Origin: Rickettsia typhi
Lineage (GTDB): Bacteria; Pseudomonadota; Alphaproteobacteria; Rickettsiales; UBA1997
Assembly (NCBI GenBank): GCA_945903615.1
Contig: CAMDOL010000020.1
Coordinates: 1-15,952, forward strand
DNA length: 15,952 nt
Direction: 5' to 3'
The position numbers and the translations under genes are program-made. Below, piece by piece: positions 7,392 to 15,904 of this stretch. How positions within the stretch are numbered: position 1 is the first letter of the stretch; every line of letters begins with the position of its first letter. Below the pieces are notes generated by a model. It ran no database searches, had not been told where the DNA came from, and saw only the letters and a list, made by a program, of their open reading frames with translations.

Positions 7392-8204
7392 TTAGGCGAG
7401 GCTAAAAATTATTATTCCACCAAGTAAAATTCTGTAATAAGCAAAGATGGTGAAATTATGATTGCTAACAAAATTTATAAACCACTTGATAACAAGCAAT
7501 GCACAGGTAAAGGAGGTGATAAAGCCGATTGTCAATAATTCTAATTTAGAATTATCAAGAGATTGATAATTTTTGTAAAAGTCGAATACCGAAGCAGCAA
7601 AGATGGTTGGAATAGAAAGAAAGAAAGAAAATTCAGTGGCGGTTTTGCGATCTAATTTTAAAAGTAATCCACCAACAATTGTCGCTCCCGATCTTGATAC
7701 GCCAGGAATCATCGCTAAGACTTGAAAAATTCCAATTTTTAAAGATTGTAATTTGGATAATTCTTCCACTCTTAAGCATTGAGGTTTTATATCAAGCTTT
7801 TCAACCAATAAAATTATAACTCCCCCTGTGATTAGGGCGATGGCAATTGATAATGGGTTAAAGAAGGCCAGCTTGATTATTTTGTGAAAAAAAAATCCAA
7901 AAATAGCGGCCGGTAAAAATGCAATTAAAATATTCAAACCAAAATTTTGAGATGATTTTTGAGTAAAAATTCCTATCACTAGTTGTAAAATTTTTTTATG
8001 ATAGAAAACACAAACTGCCAAAATTGCTCCAAGCTGAATAACGATTTCAAACACATCGTTTTTTATGTAAGAAAAATCAATAAATTTTGCTGACAATATA
8101 AGGTGGGCAGTGGAAGAGACGGGAATAAATTCGGTTAAACCCTCAATAATTCCAAGCAGGATTGCTTTGTAAATTGCTATCAAATCCATAGAAGAACTGG
8201 CCAT
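7392..8204 (-). CDS. uppP: Undecaprenyl-diphosphatase UppP (BacA)
   Basis: This integral membrane phosphatase recycles undecaprenyl pyrophosphate to the monophosphate carrier used in peptidoglycan and other envelope polymers; its loss commonly raises bacitracin sensitivity. The 270 residues contain both family signatures: EGLTEFIPVSSTAHLIL (21-37, with Glu21 and Glu25) and PGVSRSGAT (167-175, with Arg171). They sit among about eight hydrophobic segments, and the end RILLGG...IIIF is the normal C-terminus. The annotated ATG (8204) gives MASSS before MDLIAIYKAI. Many UppP proteins begin at the equivalent of Met6 (ATG at 8189-8187), so that start is possible; neither has a Shine-Dalgarno motif. 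It lies 27 nt downstream of tRNA-Leu without an obvious terminator between, and may be co-transcribed with it. The dnaE fragment follows after 6 nt. Its presence implies a cell that still makes an isoprenoid-lipid-linked envelope polymer. Confidence 0.95.
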   Translation of the reverse strand: MASSSMDLIAIYKAILLGIIEGLTEFIPVSSTAHLILSAKFIDFSYIKNDVFEIVIQLGAILAVCVFYHKKILQLVIGIFTQKSSQNFGLNILIAFLPAAIFGFFFHKIIKLAFFNPLSIAIALITGGVIILLVEKLDIKPQCLRVEELSKLQSLKIGIFQVLAMIPGVSRSGATIVGGLLLKLDRKTATEFSFFLSIPTIFAASVFDFYKNYQSLDNSKLELLTIGFITSFTCALLVIKWFINFVSNHNFTIFAYYRILLGGIIIFSLA

Positions 8205-8231
8205 AGCGAAAGATGAGTGTGGTAGAAATTA

Positions 8232-8318
8232 TGGTACCTCCGATCCGACTTGAACGGACACATCCCAAGGGATAATAGATTTTGAGTCTATCGCGTCTAC
8301 CAATTCCGCCACAGAGGC
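8232..8318 (-). tRNA. tRNA-Leu (anticodon CAA, reads UUG)
   Basis: The 87-nt gene folds as a class II tRNA. The acceptor stem is GCCTCTG with CGGAGGT (one T-G and one G-T wobble), followed by discriminator A and an encoded CCA. The anticodon stem ATAGA/TCTAT encloses CTCAAAA, so the anticodon is CAA (8284-8282). The long variable arm has an ATCCC/GGGAT stem, as required for leucine tRNAs. The T arm is GTCCG-TTCAAGT-CGGAT. No mismatch breaks the cloverleaf, so it looks functional. A good promoter lies just upstream. Confidence 0.95.
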
Positions 8319-8335
8319 ACAAAAAACGAACGCCA

Positions 8336-8364
8336 ATAATAGTTGGTGATCTTCGAGAAGTAAA
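8336..8364 (-). promoter_or_regulatory. Sigma70-like promoter for tRNA-Leu
   Basis: Read on the minus strand, TTTACT (8364-8359) is followed after exactly 17 bp by TATTAT (8341-8336). The mature tRNA 5' end lies 17 nt beyond the -10 box. Spacing and both hexamers fit a housekeeping promoter. It probably also serves uppP and the dnaE fragment, since no terminator is seen after the tRNA. Confidence 0.6.
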
Positions 8365-8370
8365 GAAAAT

Positions 8371-8399
8371 ATTCTAAAAATTATTAAGATTTTTAGAAT
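8371..8399. repeat. AT-rich perfect inverted repeat at the virK-like 3' end
   Basis: ATTCTAAAAAT (8371-8381) and ATTTTTAGAAT (8389-8399) are perfect 11-bp reverse complements around a 7-nt loop. The TAG stop of the virK-like pseudogene (8374-8376) is inside one arm. On the minus strand the hairpin is followed by ATTTTC, so it could be a weak AT-rich terminator separating this gene from the tRNA promoter. The low GC of the stem makes termination uncertain. Confidence 0.5.
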
Positions 8400-9311
8400 C
8401 ATTTTTGATCTGCCCTAGATATTCTTGACGTTTCAGCCAATCTTTTTTTCTTTTTGATTGAACTTCTTCCAGATTTCTCTTGGGTAATGAGGAGGGCAAT
8501 TGAAAATTATTGTCCTTGCCTTTGACTCCGCCAATTTCTAGCCAAAAATGATCATAATCAGAATAGATTTTTTTCATAAGTTTGGTGCGCCCAAAAATAT
8601 GATTGGACATAGTTGTGGCTTTAATAGAACTGGCTTTAAAGGTTGAGGCAATTGCATATAATGATTCTAGAACTGCGTATTTAGGGCGTAGACCATTTAG
8701 CATTCGTGTTGCAGTGACAATCTTAGCTTTACCAAGCGGAGTTCCTTGTAGTCCCCCAATAATAATAAAGTTTTCAATAGTATTATCTTGGGTAACTTTC
8801 CTACTAAAATTAAAGGTGAGGGTGGTTATAATAATACCTTCCTCATCAGTCATAAAAATTGTTAAACCACCTTCACGCCAATAGCGATCTAATATTGCGA
8901 TATTGATACCATAAATATCGCCATTTTCCCCAACTAGTTGCGATAGCTTAATCACTTCTCCTTGTAGAAGTTTTTTGAGCAAATCTGGGCTTAAAAATTC
9001 CGACAAGATAATTTAGTGATTCATTAACAAGGATATTTTTTTTGAGATACTCAATCCAGATACAACATATGAGCGAATTGGCAAGCCAACCAGTGTCCAA
9101 GGTGCACAAGGGAAGCCTCGTTGCTTATAATAATTATCGATAAATTTTAGCCATTTAAAAGAAAAAAATGAGTATAAAAGTGAGCGCAGAAAAAAACACG
9201 AGCCTTAGATATGCCGCGCTCTTTAGCGACATTTTTAGTATAAGTTAAAATTAATTTTAAATAATTAGTCTCTTCAGGAAAATTTAAAATTGGCTGCAAT
9301 GCATTAGTCAT
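8374..9311 (-). pseudogene. Decayed VirK/YbjX-family (DUF535) gene
   Basis: The 3' two thirds read as a DUF535 (VirK/YbjX) protein: LLKKLLQGEVIKLSQL, then ATRMLNGLRPKYAVLESLYAIA, MSNHIFGRTKLMKKI and the hallmark YDHFWLEIGG. An in-frame TAA (9013-9015) interrupts it just before the stretch beginning LSEFLSPDLL. Upstream of that stop the same frame continues as FKWLKFIDNYY...PIRSYVVSGLS...LLMNH, which matches the family's N-terminal pattern of a WL.FL motif, an RPYL-like motif and an LL.HY motif. A second lesion, loss of one T in the T7 run at 9168-9162, moves the still earlier part into another frame (MTNALQPILNF to FFCAHFYTHFF). Repairing both gives about 312 residues, close to full length for the family. 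The probable original start is the ATG at 9311-9309, overlapping the kup stop. The family is linked to surface or virulence traits in enterobacteria, with unclear biochemistry. The family call is motif-based recall. Confidence 0.7.
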
Positions 9312-11295
9312 AGACGCGGTGCAAGTTAATATCTTCGATTGGAGATTTAAAAATAATAGGAACTTTTTCAATGATTATAGAGTCTGGATCATCAATTCCA
9401 AAAGCGCTATCCTCAGAGACGGCGATACGATTGATTAGATAATAAGCACTTATAACGAATCTTTGGTGAAATGGCAAATAGTGGTAATTGGCGATAAATT
9501 TTTTCAAAAACACGAAACTCACATCGCCAAAAACATTTTGACGCTTTTTGTATTCATAGTGGTTAACTACATTAATTTCGCCATTTTTTACCAGCTCTTC
9601 TAAAATTTTACTAAAGAATAGCTGAATGCGTGGTTCAACTCGAAAACCCAGCCTAAAGTCGATTCTGACCGCATCTTTAGGGCCAATAATGTTAACCTTG
9701 TAATCATATAAATAAGGTTCATCAGCGATTTCAATATGAACAAACCAATACATATCAGCTCTTTTAGGTTGGCGCTCTAAAAGAGAATACATAATTTTGG
9801 TTTCAATTTGATCGGCAGAATCTGAAGAGGTCATATAAACCAAATGAGTGGCAACTTTGGGAATTGTGTTATCGGTACTCAAATCAATTAAGAGTGGCAA
9901 AACCTCGTAGAAATCAGTGAATTTAGTGTGGCGTCTTTTAAAGATTTTGGCTTGATACCAAGTCCACATCACAAAGAATAGCAGCATTCCTACCATCAAA
10001 ACTATCCAACCACCGTGAATAAATTTTGCTAGACTAGTAATTAAGAACCCACTTTCAATGGTTAAATAAATTGCAGCAAAAGGATAGATAATAAATTTTG
10101 AAACTTTGCGACAACTCAAATAGGCAATGAATAAGCAAGTTGTGCAGATCATAGTAGTGACAACCGCTAAACCATATGCAGCTTCCATATTAGAAGATTC
10201 TTGAAAATATAAAGTGATTCCAATGCAACCGAAGCACAAAAACCAATTTATAAATGACATAAAAATTTGACCCTTTTGATCAGTTGGGTATTGAGTGTTG
10301 AGTTTTGGCCACAAATTTAACCTAGATGCTTCGTTGATTAAAGTGAATGACCCACTAATCAAAGCTTGGCTAGCAATCACAGCGGCTGCGGTTGCAATGG
10401 CAATGCTTGGCAACAAAAACCAATCAGGAATTATTGAATAAAATGGATTTATGTCGCGATCCAATACAGTTCCGCTAGCGTGAGATAATAGCCAAGCTCC
10501 TTGACCAAAATAGTTAAGTAGTAAAGCGGTCTTAACAAATGACCAGCCAAGACGAATGCTTTTACGATCACAATGTCCCAGATCGGAATATAAAGCCTCG
10601 GCACCAGTCGTGCATAAAAAGACTGCCCCCAAAAGCCAAAACCCTTGCGGATAGTGTGCTAAGAGTTGGTAGGCATAAATTGGATTAATTGCTTTAAAAA
10701 TAGTTGGCTCACTTAAAATGCTATAAAATCCAAAGCCACCAATCATTGAAAACCAAATCATCACCAGTAAACCAAAAAAGCCACCAACGATATTAGTTCC
10801 AAGTCTTTGAACCGCAAATAAGCCAAACAAAATTGCAATAACAATTGGTAAAGTCTGAATATTTGGATGAATAATTTGCAAACCCTCAACCGCAGATGAG
10901 ACCGATATTGCCGGCGTTATCAAGCCATCGGCTAATAACATTGAGGTTCCAGTAATTGCAAAAAATACTAGCCACCAGTTTTTACCTTTCTTTATTAAAG
11001 AATATAACGCTAAAAGACCGCCTTGACCTTTGCGATCAACCCTTAAAATAATTACTACATATTTTAGAGTGGTCTGTAAAGTTAATGTCCAAAAAATACA
11101 GGAAAGACTGCCCAATACCAAAAGTTGGTCAATAATTTTGTTGGCAATAATCGCCTTCATTACATAGAGTGGTGAAGTTCCAATATCACCATATACAATG
11201 CCTAGAGCTACAATTATGCCCATAAAAACTGGCGTTTTTTTGTAAGATGATAAGCGTTGGGCGGAGTGGTTAGATAATATTCTTGGAAGATGCAT
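9304..11295 (-). CDS. kup: Kup-family low-affinity potassium transporter
   Basis: Kup is a proton-coupled potassium importer of the inner membrane. The 663-residue length is slightly above the common 620-650. The family signature GIVYGDIGTSPLYV (about 32-45) starts the first membrane helix and is followed by about twelve hydrophobic segments, including LADGLITPAISVSSAVEGL (about 119-137), LLGAVFLCTTGAEALYSDLGH and ASQALISGSF. The remaining roughly 220 residues form the usual cytoplasmic C-terminal domain. There is no internal stop. Start: ATG at 11295, giving a short hydrophilic lead before the first helix. It lies 5 nt after pyrC, and its TAA overlaps the presumed start of the virK-like pseudogene, so it belongs to a tight minus-strand run. 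No potassium riboswitch or regulator site is visible, as there is almost no intergenic space. Confidence 0.95.
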   Translation of the reverse strand: MHLPRILSNHSAQRLSSYKKTPVFMGIIVALGIVYGDIGTSPLYVMKAIIANKIIDQLLVLGSLSCIFWTLTLQTTLKYVVIILRVDRKGQGGLLALYSLIKKGKNWWLVFFAITGTSMLLADGLITPAISVSSAVEGLQIIHPNIQTLPIVIAILFGLFAVQRLGTNIVGGFFGLLVMIWFSMIGGFGFYSILSEPTIFKAINPIYAYQLLAHYPQGFWLLGAVFLCTTGAEALYSDLGHCDRKSIRLGWSFVKTALLLNYFGQGAWLLSHASGTVLDRDINPFYSIIPDWFLLPSIAIATAAAVIASQALISGSFTLINEASRLNLWPKLNTQYPTDQKGQIFMSFINWFLCFGCIGITLYFQESSNMEAAYGLAVVTTMICTTCLFIAYLSCRKVSKFIIYPFAAIYLTIESGFLITSLAKFIHGGWIVLMVGMLLFFVMWTWYQAKIFKRRHTKFTDFYEVLPLLIDLSTDNTIPKVATHLVYMTSSDSADQIETKIMYSLLERQPKRADMYWFVHIEIADEPYLYDYKVNIIGPKDAVRIDFRLGFRVEPRIQLFFSKILEELVKNGEINVVNHYEYKKRQNVFGDVSFVFLKKFIANYHYLPFHQRFVISAYYLINRIAVSEDSAFGIDDPDSIIIEKVPIIFKSPIEDINLHRVYD

Positions 11296-11300
11296 ATAAA

Positions 11301-12620
11301 TTATATTTGATAAACTATAACGCCGCCAACGACGGTTTTAATAGCTCTTCCCTTGACTGCCGTATCAATAAAAGGAGAGTTTTTAGACTTGCTATAAAAT
11401 TTTTCTGGGTCAATTTTCCATTCATAATTTAAATCGATCAACACCAAATCAGCCTTGGCACCCTTAGAAATTCTACCGCCATCAAAATGAATTATATCTG
11501 CAGCTTTGTAAGTCATTGTTGCAAGCAAATCAATTAGGGGCAGGGCGCCGTTGTGATACAAGGCTAAAGATAATGGCAACATAGTTTCAACCCCAACAAT
11601 ACCAAATGTCGCTTCTTCCAAAGGTTTATTTTTAGAGGTAATATCGTGAGGAGCGTGATCAGTTGCGATTGCGTCAATCGTTCCATCTTTTAAACCCTCA
11701 ATTAAAGCTAAACGATCTTCCTCACTACGAAGTGGCGGATTCATTTTAGCATTAGTTCCGTGCTGCAGAACCGCTTGATCAGTCAAGGTAAAATGGTGCG
11801 GAGAAACTTCTGTTGTTGCTTTTAGACCTTTTGATTTTGCCCTTCTAATTGCGTCAAGCGCTTCTTTGGTTGAGCAGTGTAGCAAGTGATAATGCCCACC
11901 AACCGCTTCTAAGATTGCTAAATCGCGCTCAACAATTACTGACTCAGAAATATTGGGAATGCCACGGACACCTAATTCTAAAGACACCAAGCCTTCATTT
12001 ATGCAGCCTTTATTGGTTAAGTTCAAATCTTCAGCATGCTGGGCAACAGGAACATTTAAATTTTTTGCATATTCCATTGCTCGACGCATTACATTGGCAT
12101 TCATCACTGGCAAGCCATCGTCAGTAAAACCAACTGCTCCAGCCCCAACCAAGCTATTCATATCGGAAATTTCTTCACCCTTCATTCCTTTTGTAATGGC
12201 AGCATAAGCGCGAACATTGCAATAAGCAGTTTCCGTAGCTTTCATTCGTAAATATTCCAAAGTCATTACTGAATCTAAAACTGGAGCTGTATTTGGTTGA
12301 CACACAACAGTTGTAATTCCACCAGCAACCGCTGATTTGCTGCCTGTTGCCAAATCTTCCTTATGAGTTTGTCCGGGTTCTCTAAAATGCACCTGAATAT
12401 CAATCAGCCCAGGACAAAGGACATTACCGCCACAATCAACAATTTCAGCGTCGTCTGGCAAGTCAATATTCTCCCCAAAATCAGCAATTTTATTTCCAAT
12501 GGTTAAAAGACTTCCAACCTTATCAAACTTGGTTTCAGGATCAATTATCCGTGCATTAATATAAGCAATTTTTTTATGAGGATTAATTGGCGAATTATAA
12601 GGAAGAGTGAAATGTGCCAT
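11301..12620 (-). CDS. pyrC: Class I dihydroorotase (Gln replaces first metal His)
   Basis: Dihydroorotase closes carbamoyl-aspartate to dihydroorotate in pyrimidine synthesis. The 439 residues fit the class I (multifunctional-type) family. Visible motifs: DIQVHFREPG (74-83), VCQPNTAPV (106-114), GFTDDG with D167 as the likely bridging carboxylate, VPVAQHAED with H195, LLHCSTKEALD with H248, EVSPHHF (271-277), and IATDHAPH with D321. The usual metal-binding pair HxH is QxH here (Q76, H78); related class I enzymes carrying Q at this position are known to me from other bacteria, so this need not mean loss of function. Pathway activity rather than a non-catalytic paralogue is supported by all other ligands being present. 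The gene follows mntP after a 65-nt AT-rich gap with a weak candidate promoter, and is followed by kup after 5 nt. It implies retained pyrimidine synthesis, unlike the strongest nucleotide parasites such as Rickettsia. Confidence 0.92.
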   Translation of the reverse strand: MAHFTLPYNSPINPHKKIAYINARIIDPETKFDKVGSLLTIGNKIADFGENIDLPDDAEIVDCGGNVLCPGLIDIQVHFREPGQTHKEDLATGSKSAVAGGITTVVCQPNTAPVLDSVMTLEYLRMKATETAYCNVRAYAAITKGMKGEEISDMNSLVGAGAVGFTDDGLPVMNANVMRRAMEYAKNLNVPVAQHAEDLNLTNKGCINEGLVSLELGVRGIPNISESVIVERDLAILEAVGGHYHLLHCSTKEALDAIRRAKSKGLKATTEVSPHHFTLTDQAVLQHGTNAKMNPPLRSEEDRLALIEGLKDGTIDAIATDHAPHDITSKNKPLEEATFGIVGVETMLPLSLALYHNGALPLIDLLATMTYKAADIIHFDGGRISKGAKADLVLIDLNYEWKIDPEKFYSKSKNSPFIDTAVKGRAIKTVVGGVIVYQI

Positions 12621-12685
12621 AAATGGAAATAATTAATTTTTTTAATTTATAAAATATTCTAGGGGAATTAATGCTTAAGCAAATT

Positions 12686-13255
12686 CTAAATCTTTAGCAT
12701 TTGAAAAGCTATAAATGCTAATATAAACGCCCCAAACAAAGTAATTATTGAGCCAAATTTATCAGATAATTTTCTTGCCAAATAAAGCCCGGCGATTGTT
12801 GCAAAAAAAGCCCAAACAGCGATTGATATTATATAAGGCACAATTGGCTTTTCGGCAACGCCTAAGCCAATTCCGACTCCAAAAGCATCCAAACTGGTTG
12901 CGAAGGAAACAACCAAAACTTTAGCAAAGCTATGAAAATCAATTTTCTCTTCCTTTTTATTTCTACTCATTAAATCGGCAATCCCTTCATAAGCCATATT
13001 AATTGCCACCGCCATTAACAATCCAAATGCAATCCAATGATCTATTGCCGAAAATTTCTTAACCAAATAACCACCAGCAAGAGACCCAAACAGAGCAACC
13101 AAACCCTCAGAAAATCCAGAAGTAAAAGCAAATTTCAGTGCGTCTTTTTCAGAAAATTTTCTCGTTCCCATTGCTACAGCAGCAGAAAATGAGTCAGCGC
13201 TTAAAACTAAGCCGATTATTAGAACTTCGTATCCTAAAGACATAATCATTCCCAC
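12686..13255 (-). CDS. mntP: Putative manganese efflux pump MntP
   Basis: MntP is a small inner-membrane exporter that protects against excess manganese. The 189 residues form two similar halves of three hydrophobic helices, each with a conserved acidic motif: [13 protein letters not shown] (19-31, D21) and [14 protein letters not shown] (119-132, D123). Glycine-rich helices and the final FQMLKI fit the family. Three Met codons compete for the start. The ATG at 13255 lies 10 nt inside guaA; the ATG at 13249 makes an ATGA overlap with the guaA stop; the ATG at 13243 (MSLGYEVLI) lies just after the stop and best matches the family's usual N-terminus. None has a Shine-Dalgarno motif, so coupling to guaA translation is likely. 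No manganese riboswitch of the yybP-ykoY type is possible in this overlapping arrangement. Confidence 0.9.
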   Translation of the reverse strand: MGMIMSLGYEVLIIGLVLSADSFSAAVAMGTRKFSEKDALKFAFTSGFSEGLVALFGSLAGGYLVKKFSAIDHWIAFGLLMAVAINMAYEGIADLMSRNKKEEKIDFHSFAKVLVVSFATSLDAFGVGIGLGVAEKPIVPYIISIAVWAFFATIAGLYLARKLSDKFGSIITLFGAFILAFIAFQMLKI

Positions 13256-14850
13256 TCAATCGTTCCTGGCGGCTTAGAAGTTACATCGTAGACAACTCGA
13301 TTAATCCCCCGAACTTCGCCAATAATACGGTTGGTTGTGGAGGTTAAAAATTCATAAGAGAATTGAAATATGTCAGCAGTCATTCCGTCAGTTGAAGTTA
13401 CTGCACGAAGAGCTAAAACATATTCATATGTTCTGGCATCGCCCATCACGCCAACAGTTTTAACTGGAAGCATCACGCAAAATGCTTGCCAGATTTTATC
13501 GTAGAGACCAGCTTTTTTAATTTCATCCAAATAAATTGCGTCAGCTTCTTGAAGGACTTTGATTTTTTCTAAAGTAACTTCCCCAGGAATCCGAATCGCT
13601 AATCCCGGACCAGGGAAGGGGTGACGAGAAATCATTTGGTAAGTTAAACCAAGTTCGGTTCCCAATTTCCTAACCTCGTCTTTGAATAAGGTTCGCACTG
13701 GCTCAAGCAGTTTTAATTTCATATCTTTTGGCAAACCACCAACATTGTGATGGGATTTTATAGTGTGACTTTTGCCGCTATTTGGATGAGCTGATTCAAT
13801 AACATCTGGATATAAAGTGCCTTGTGCCAAGAACTCAGCATCCTTTATTTTAGAGGCTTCAGCGTCAAATATATCAATAAAAGTTTTGCCAATAATTTTG
13901 CGTTTTTGCTCAGGATCAGAAATTCCTTTTAAATTATCTAAAAATAATTTAGCCGCATCAACATAAATTAAATTTACCCCAAAATGATCTTCAAATACTT
14001 CCTTGACTTGCTTTCCTTCATCTTTTCTAAGCAAACCATGATCAACAAAAATACAAGTTAATTGATTTTTGATTGCCTTGTGAATCAAGGCTGCAACTAC
14101 TGAAGAATCGACACCGCCAGAAAGACCACAAACAACCTTTTTATCGCCAACCTTGGCTTTAATTTCAGAAATTTGCTCTTCCATAAAATTACCCATAGTC
14201 CATTCTCGCTTGCAGCCAGCAATTTTAATTACAAAATTTTCTAACATTTTTTTACCATCAAGCGAGTGTTCAACTTCCGGGTGAAATTGTACGCCATAAA
14301 TTTTACGATTTTTATCAGCAATAGCCGCAGAAGGAGAACTTTGAGCAGTAGCAATCACTTCAAAATTTTCAGGAATTTTACTGATATGATCGCCGTGACT
14401 CATCCAAACTTGACTAATTGCTGCATAATTTTTTATATTCGATAAACTTTCTAGATATTCTTTACCAAATTGTGGCGGAAGTGGATCAAAATTCCCCCCC
14501 ACACCAAAAAATAAATCTGAATCATCATTAATTTTTAACATAGATTTTCCAAATCCTCGCTCAAAAGAACTTTCAACTTTTCCACCAAGCAAGTGGCATA
14601 TTAGTTGCTGACCATAACAAATTCCTAAAATTGGCAAACCCAAATCAAAAACTTTAACATCAACAGTTGGTGCATTTTTTTCATAAACCGACTCTGGACC
14701 ACCAGAAAATATGATTGCCTGAGGATTTAGTTTTTTAATTTCTTCAAGAGAAATGCCCGAATTTTTAATTTCGCAGTAGACATTAAGCTCGCGAATTCTG
14801 CGAGCGATAAGCTGAGTTACTTGGCTGCCAAAGTCAATAATAAGAATCAT
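13246..14850 (-). CDS. guaA: GMP synthase (glutamine-hydrolysing)
   Basis: GuaA converts XMP to GMP using glutamine and ATP. The 534 residues contain the class I amidotransferase triad, C78 in GICYGQQ with H190 and E192 in QFHPEVEHS, then the ATP pyrophosphatase PP-loop SGGVDSS (244-250), the [11 protein letters not shown] and SHHNVGGLP segments, [11 protein letters not shown], and the invariant end TIEWE. The protein is slightly longer than E. coli GuaA, mostly because of an extra stretch between LFFGV and VWMSHGD (about 117-147) that includes [17 protein letters not shown]. Its ATG overlaps the TAA of gpsA (TAATG), and its TGA overlaps mntP, so all three are probably translated from one message. 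It shows retained guanine nucleotide synthesis. Confidence 0.97.
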   Translation of the reverse strand: MILIIDFGSQVTQLIARRIRELNVYCEIKNSGISLEEIKKLNPQAIIFSGGPESVYEKNAPTVDVKVFDLGLPILGICYGQQLICHLLGGKVESSFERGFGKSMLKINDDSDLFFGVGGNFDPLPPQFGKEYLESLSNIKNYAAISQVWMSHGDHISKIPENFEVIATAQSSPSAAIADKNRKIYGVQFHPEVEHSLDGKKMLENFVIKIAGCKREWTMGNFMEEQISEIKAKVGDKKVVCGLSGGVDSSVVAALIHKAIKNQLTCIFVDHGLLRKDEGKQVKEVFEDHFGVNLIYVDAAKLFLDNLKGISDPEQKRKIIGKTFIDIFDAEASKIKDAEFLAQGTLYPDVIESAHPNSGKSHTIKSHHNVGGLPKDMKLKLLEPVRTLFKDEVRKLGTELGLTYQMISRHPFPGPGLAIRIPGEVTLEKIKVLQEADAIYLDEIKKAGLYDKIWQAFCVMLPVKTVGVMGDARTYEYVLALRAVTSTDGMTADIFQFSYEFLTSTTNRIIGEVRGINRVVYDVTSKPPGTIEWE

Positions 14851-15848
14851 TAGTTAGATAAAATTGCGTTAGAAATAATATTTTTAATCTCTGTGGTTGT
14901 GAATTTTCCTTGTAAAATTTGATTAATTTTTTGACAAAGATGGAGTGTAATTTGGTGTTTTTTGGCAAATTTGATCATTGATTGAGAGGCTTTAAAGCCT
15001 TCAAAGGTTTTGCCGCTATCTAAAATTTCTTGAATATTTTTGCCACTTCCGATTAAAAACCCTAAAGAGTTATTGCGAGATTTTTTACTGGAGCAGGTGA
15101 GAAAGAGATCTCCCAATCCACAAGGCGAAAAAAAGCTTTCGCTAGGTTTTCCACCTAATTTTTTTACCAATAAATTGGCCTCTAAAACACCATTCAAAAT
15201 CAACGCTGCTTTGGCATTTTGACCAAGTTTTAAGCCATCAACAATGCCGCAACCAATAGCTAGAATATTTTTAATCGATCCAAAAATTTGAGTTGCAACA
15301 ATATCATTAGAAATAACTGGTAAAAAGTTATCATTTTTTAATAAATTAGCAATTTCAAGAGCGGATTCTCTGCTGGTAGAAGCAATGGTAGTGGTGGTTG
15401 GCAATAATTTGGCGACCTCACTAGCGAAATTTGGTCCAGATAGAATGGCGTAGCTATTATTTGGTAATGCTTGGTCGACACAATCACTAAAAAGCTGCAA
15501 ACCCTTACCTTCAATACCTTTGGAGCAAATAATAATTTTTGTTTGGGAAGAAATTTTTTCTTTAGACAAAGATTTAAGAACCAACAAAACCGCATCTGAA
15601 GGCACCACCAAGAAAATAAAATCACTATCTTTTACAACTAATTTAAAATCATTACTCGCAAACATAGGGAAGGCTGAGCGACCATATTTTTTATTAATTT
15701 TTTCTGCTTCGGTTTTATATTGAGAAAAAGTTAAAACTTGTTGACCATTTTGAGCCAACAGCCCAGCAATTGCCAGACCCCAAGCCCCAGAGCCAATAAT
15801 AGCACATTTTGAAGATTTTTTTTTAAAACTATTCGCAGGTTTTTTCAT
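14850..15848 (-). CDS. gpsA: Glycerol-3-phosphate dehydrogenase [NAD(P)+]
   Basis: GpsA reduces dihydroxyacetone phosphate to sn-glycerol-3-phosphate, the backbone for phospholipids. The 332 residues carry the N-terminal Rossmann motif GSGAWG (19-24), the KGIEG segment (about 109-113), [11 protein letters not shown] (about 137-147), [28 protein letters not shown] containing the catalytic-type lysine, and [17 protein letters not shown] near the C-terminal nucleotide-binding loop. The chosen ATG gives a short basic leader ([13 protein letters not shown]) before the first strand, acceptable for the family. It is the first gene of the minus-strand run inside the window, overlapping guaA by 1 nt. 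A weak promoter candidate lies 29-56 nt upstream. Confidence 0.96.
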   Translation of the reverse strand: MKKPANSFKKKSSKCAIIGSGAWGLAIAGLLAQNGQQVLTFSQYKTEAEKINKKYGRSAFPMFASNDFKLVVKDSDFIFLVVPSDAVLLVLKSLSKEKISSQTKIIICSKGIEGKGLQLFSDCVDQALPNNSYAILSGPNFASEVAKLLPTTTTIASTSRESALEIANLLKNDNFLPVISNDIVATQIFGSIKNILAIGCGIVDGLKLGQNAKAALILNGVLEANLLVKKLGGKPSESFFSPCGLGDLFLTCSSKKSRNNSLGFLIGSGKNIQEILDSGKTFEGFKASQSMIKFAKKHQITLHLCQKINQILQGKFTTTEIKNIISNAILSN

Positions 15849-15876
15849 CGATCATAAGAATATTTGAGATCGCAGG

Positions 15877-15904
15877 ATTATTCGTTAATACAGATAAAAA
15901 TCAA
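15877..15904 (-). promoter_or_regulatory. Weak candidate promoter upstream of gpsA
   Basis: On the minus strand, TTGATT (15904-15899) is followed after 16 bp by AATAAT (15882-15877). The implied start would leave a leader of about 20 nt before the gpsA ATG. Both hexamers are imperfect, and AT-rich DNA produces such matches by chance. Confidence 0.3.

Noticed and set aside
7380..7400. Split-intein origin of the dnaE fragment, as in cyanobacteria
   Set aside because: No intein-like C-terminal sequence precedes the DnaE part: the ORF opens with MSIEVKKYDS and goes straight into the helix-hairpin-helix, with no HN or Cys/Ser splice junction.
9147..9371. A 74-codon minus-strand ORF between kup and the DUF535 ORF, as a separate small gene
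   Set aside because: It overlaps the kup 3' end by 68 nt, and its last part matches the N-terminal pattern of the DUF535 gene when a one-base frameshift is allowed. It is better read as the 5' piece of that pseudogene.
12621..12685. Terminator or promoter between mntP and pyrC
   Set aside because: A short imperfect hairpin (ATGCTAAAG with CTTAAGCAT) overlaps the mntP end but lacks a T-run. TTGCTT...TAGAAT has poor 15-bp spacing. Nothing firm can be called in these 65 AT-rich bases.
14494..14500. C7 homopolymer in guaA as a phase-variable contingency tract
   Set aside because: guaA is a housekeeping gene with an intact frame, and C6 runs also occur in other conserved genes here (near 4235 and 6998), so the run alone means little.
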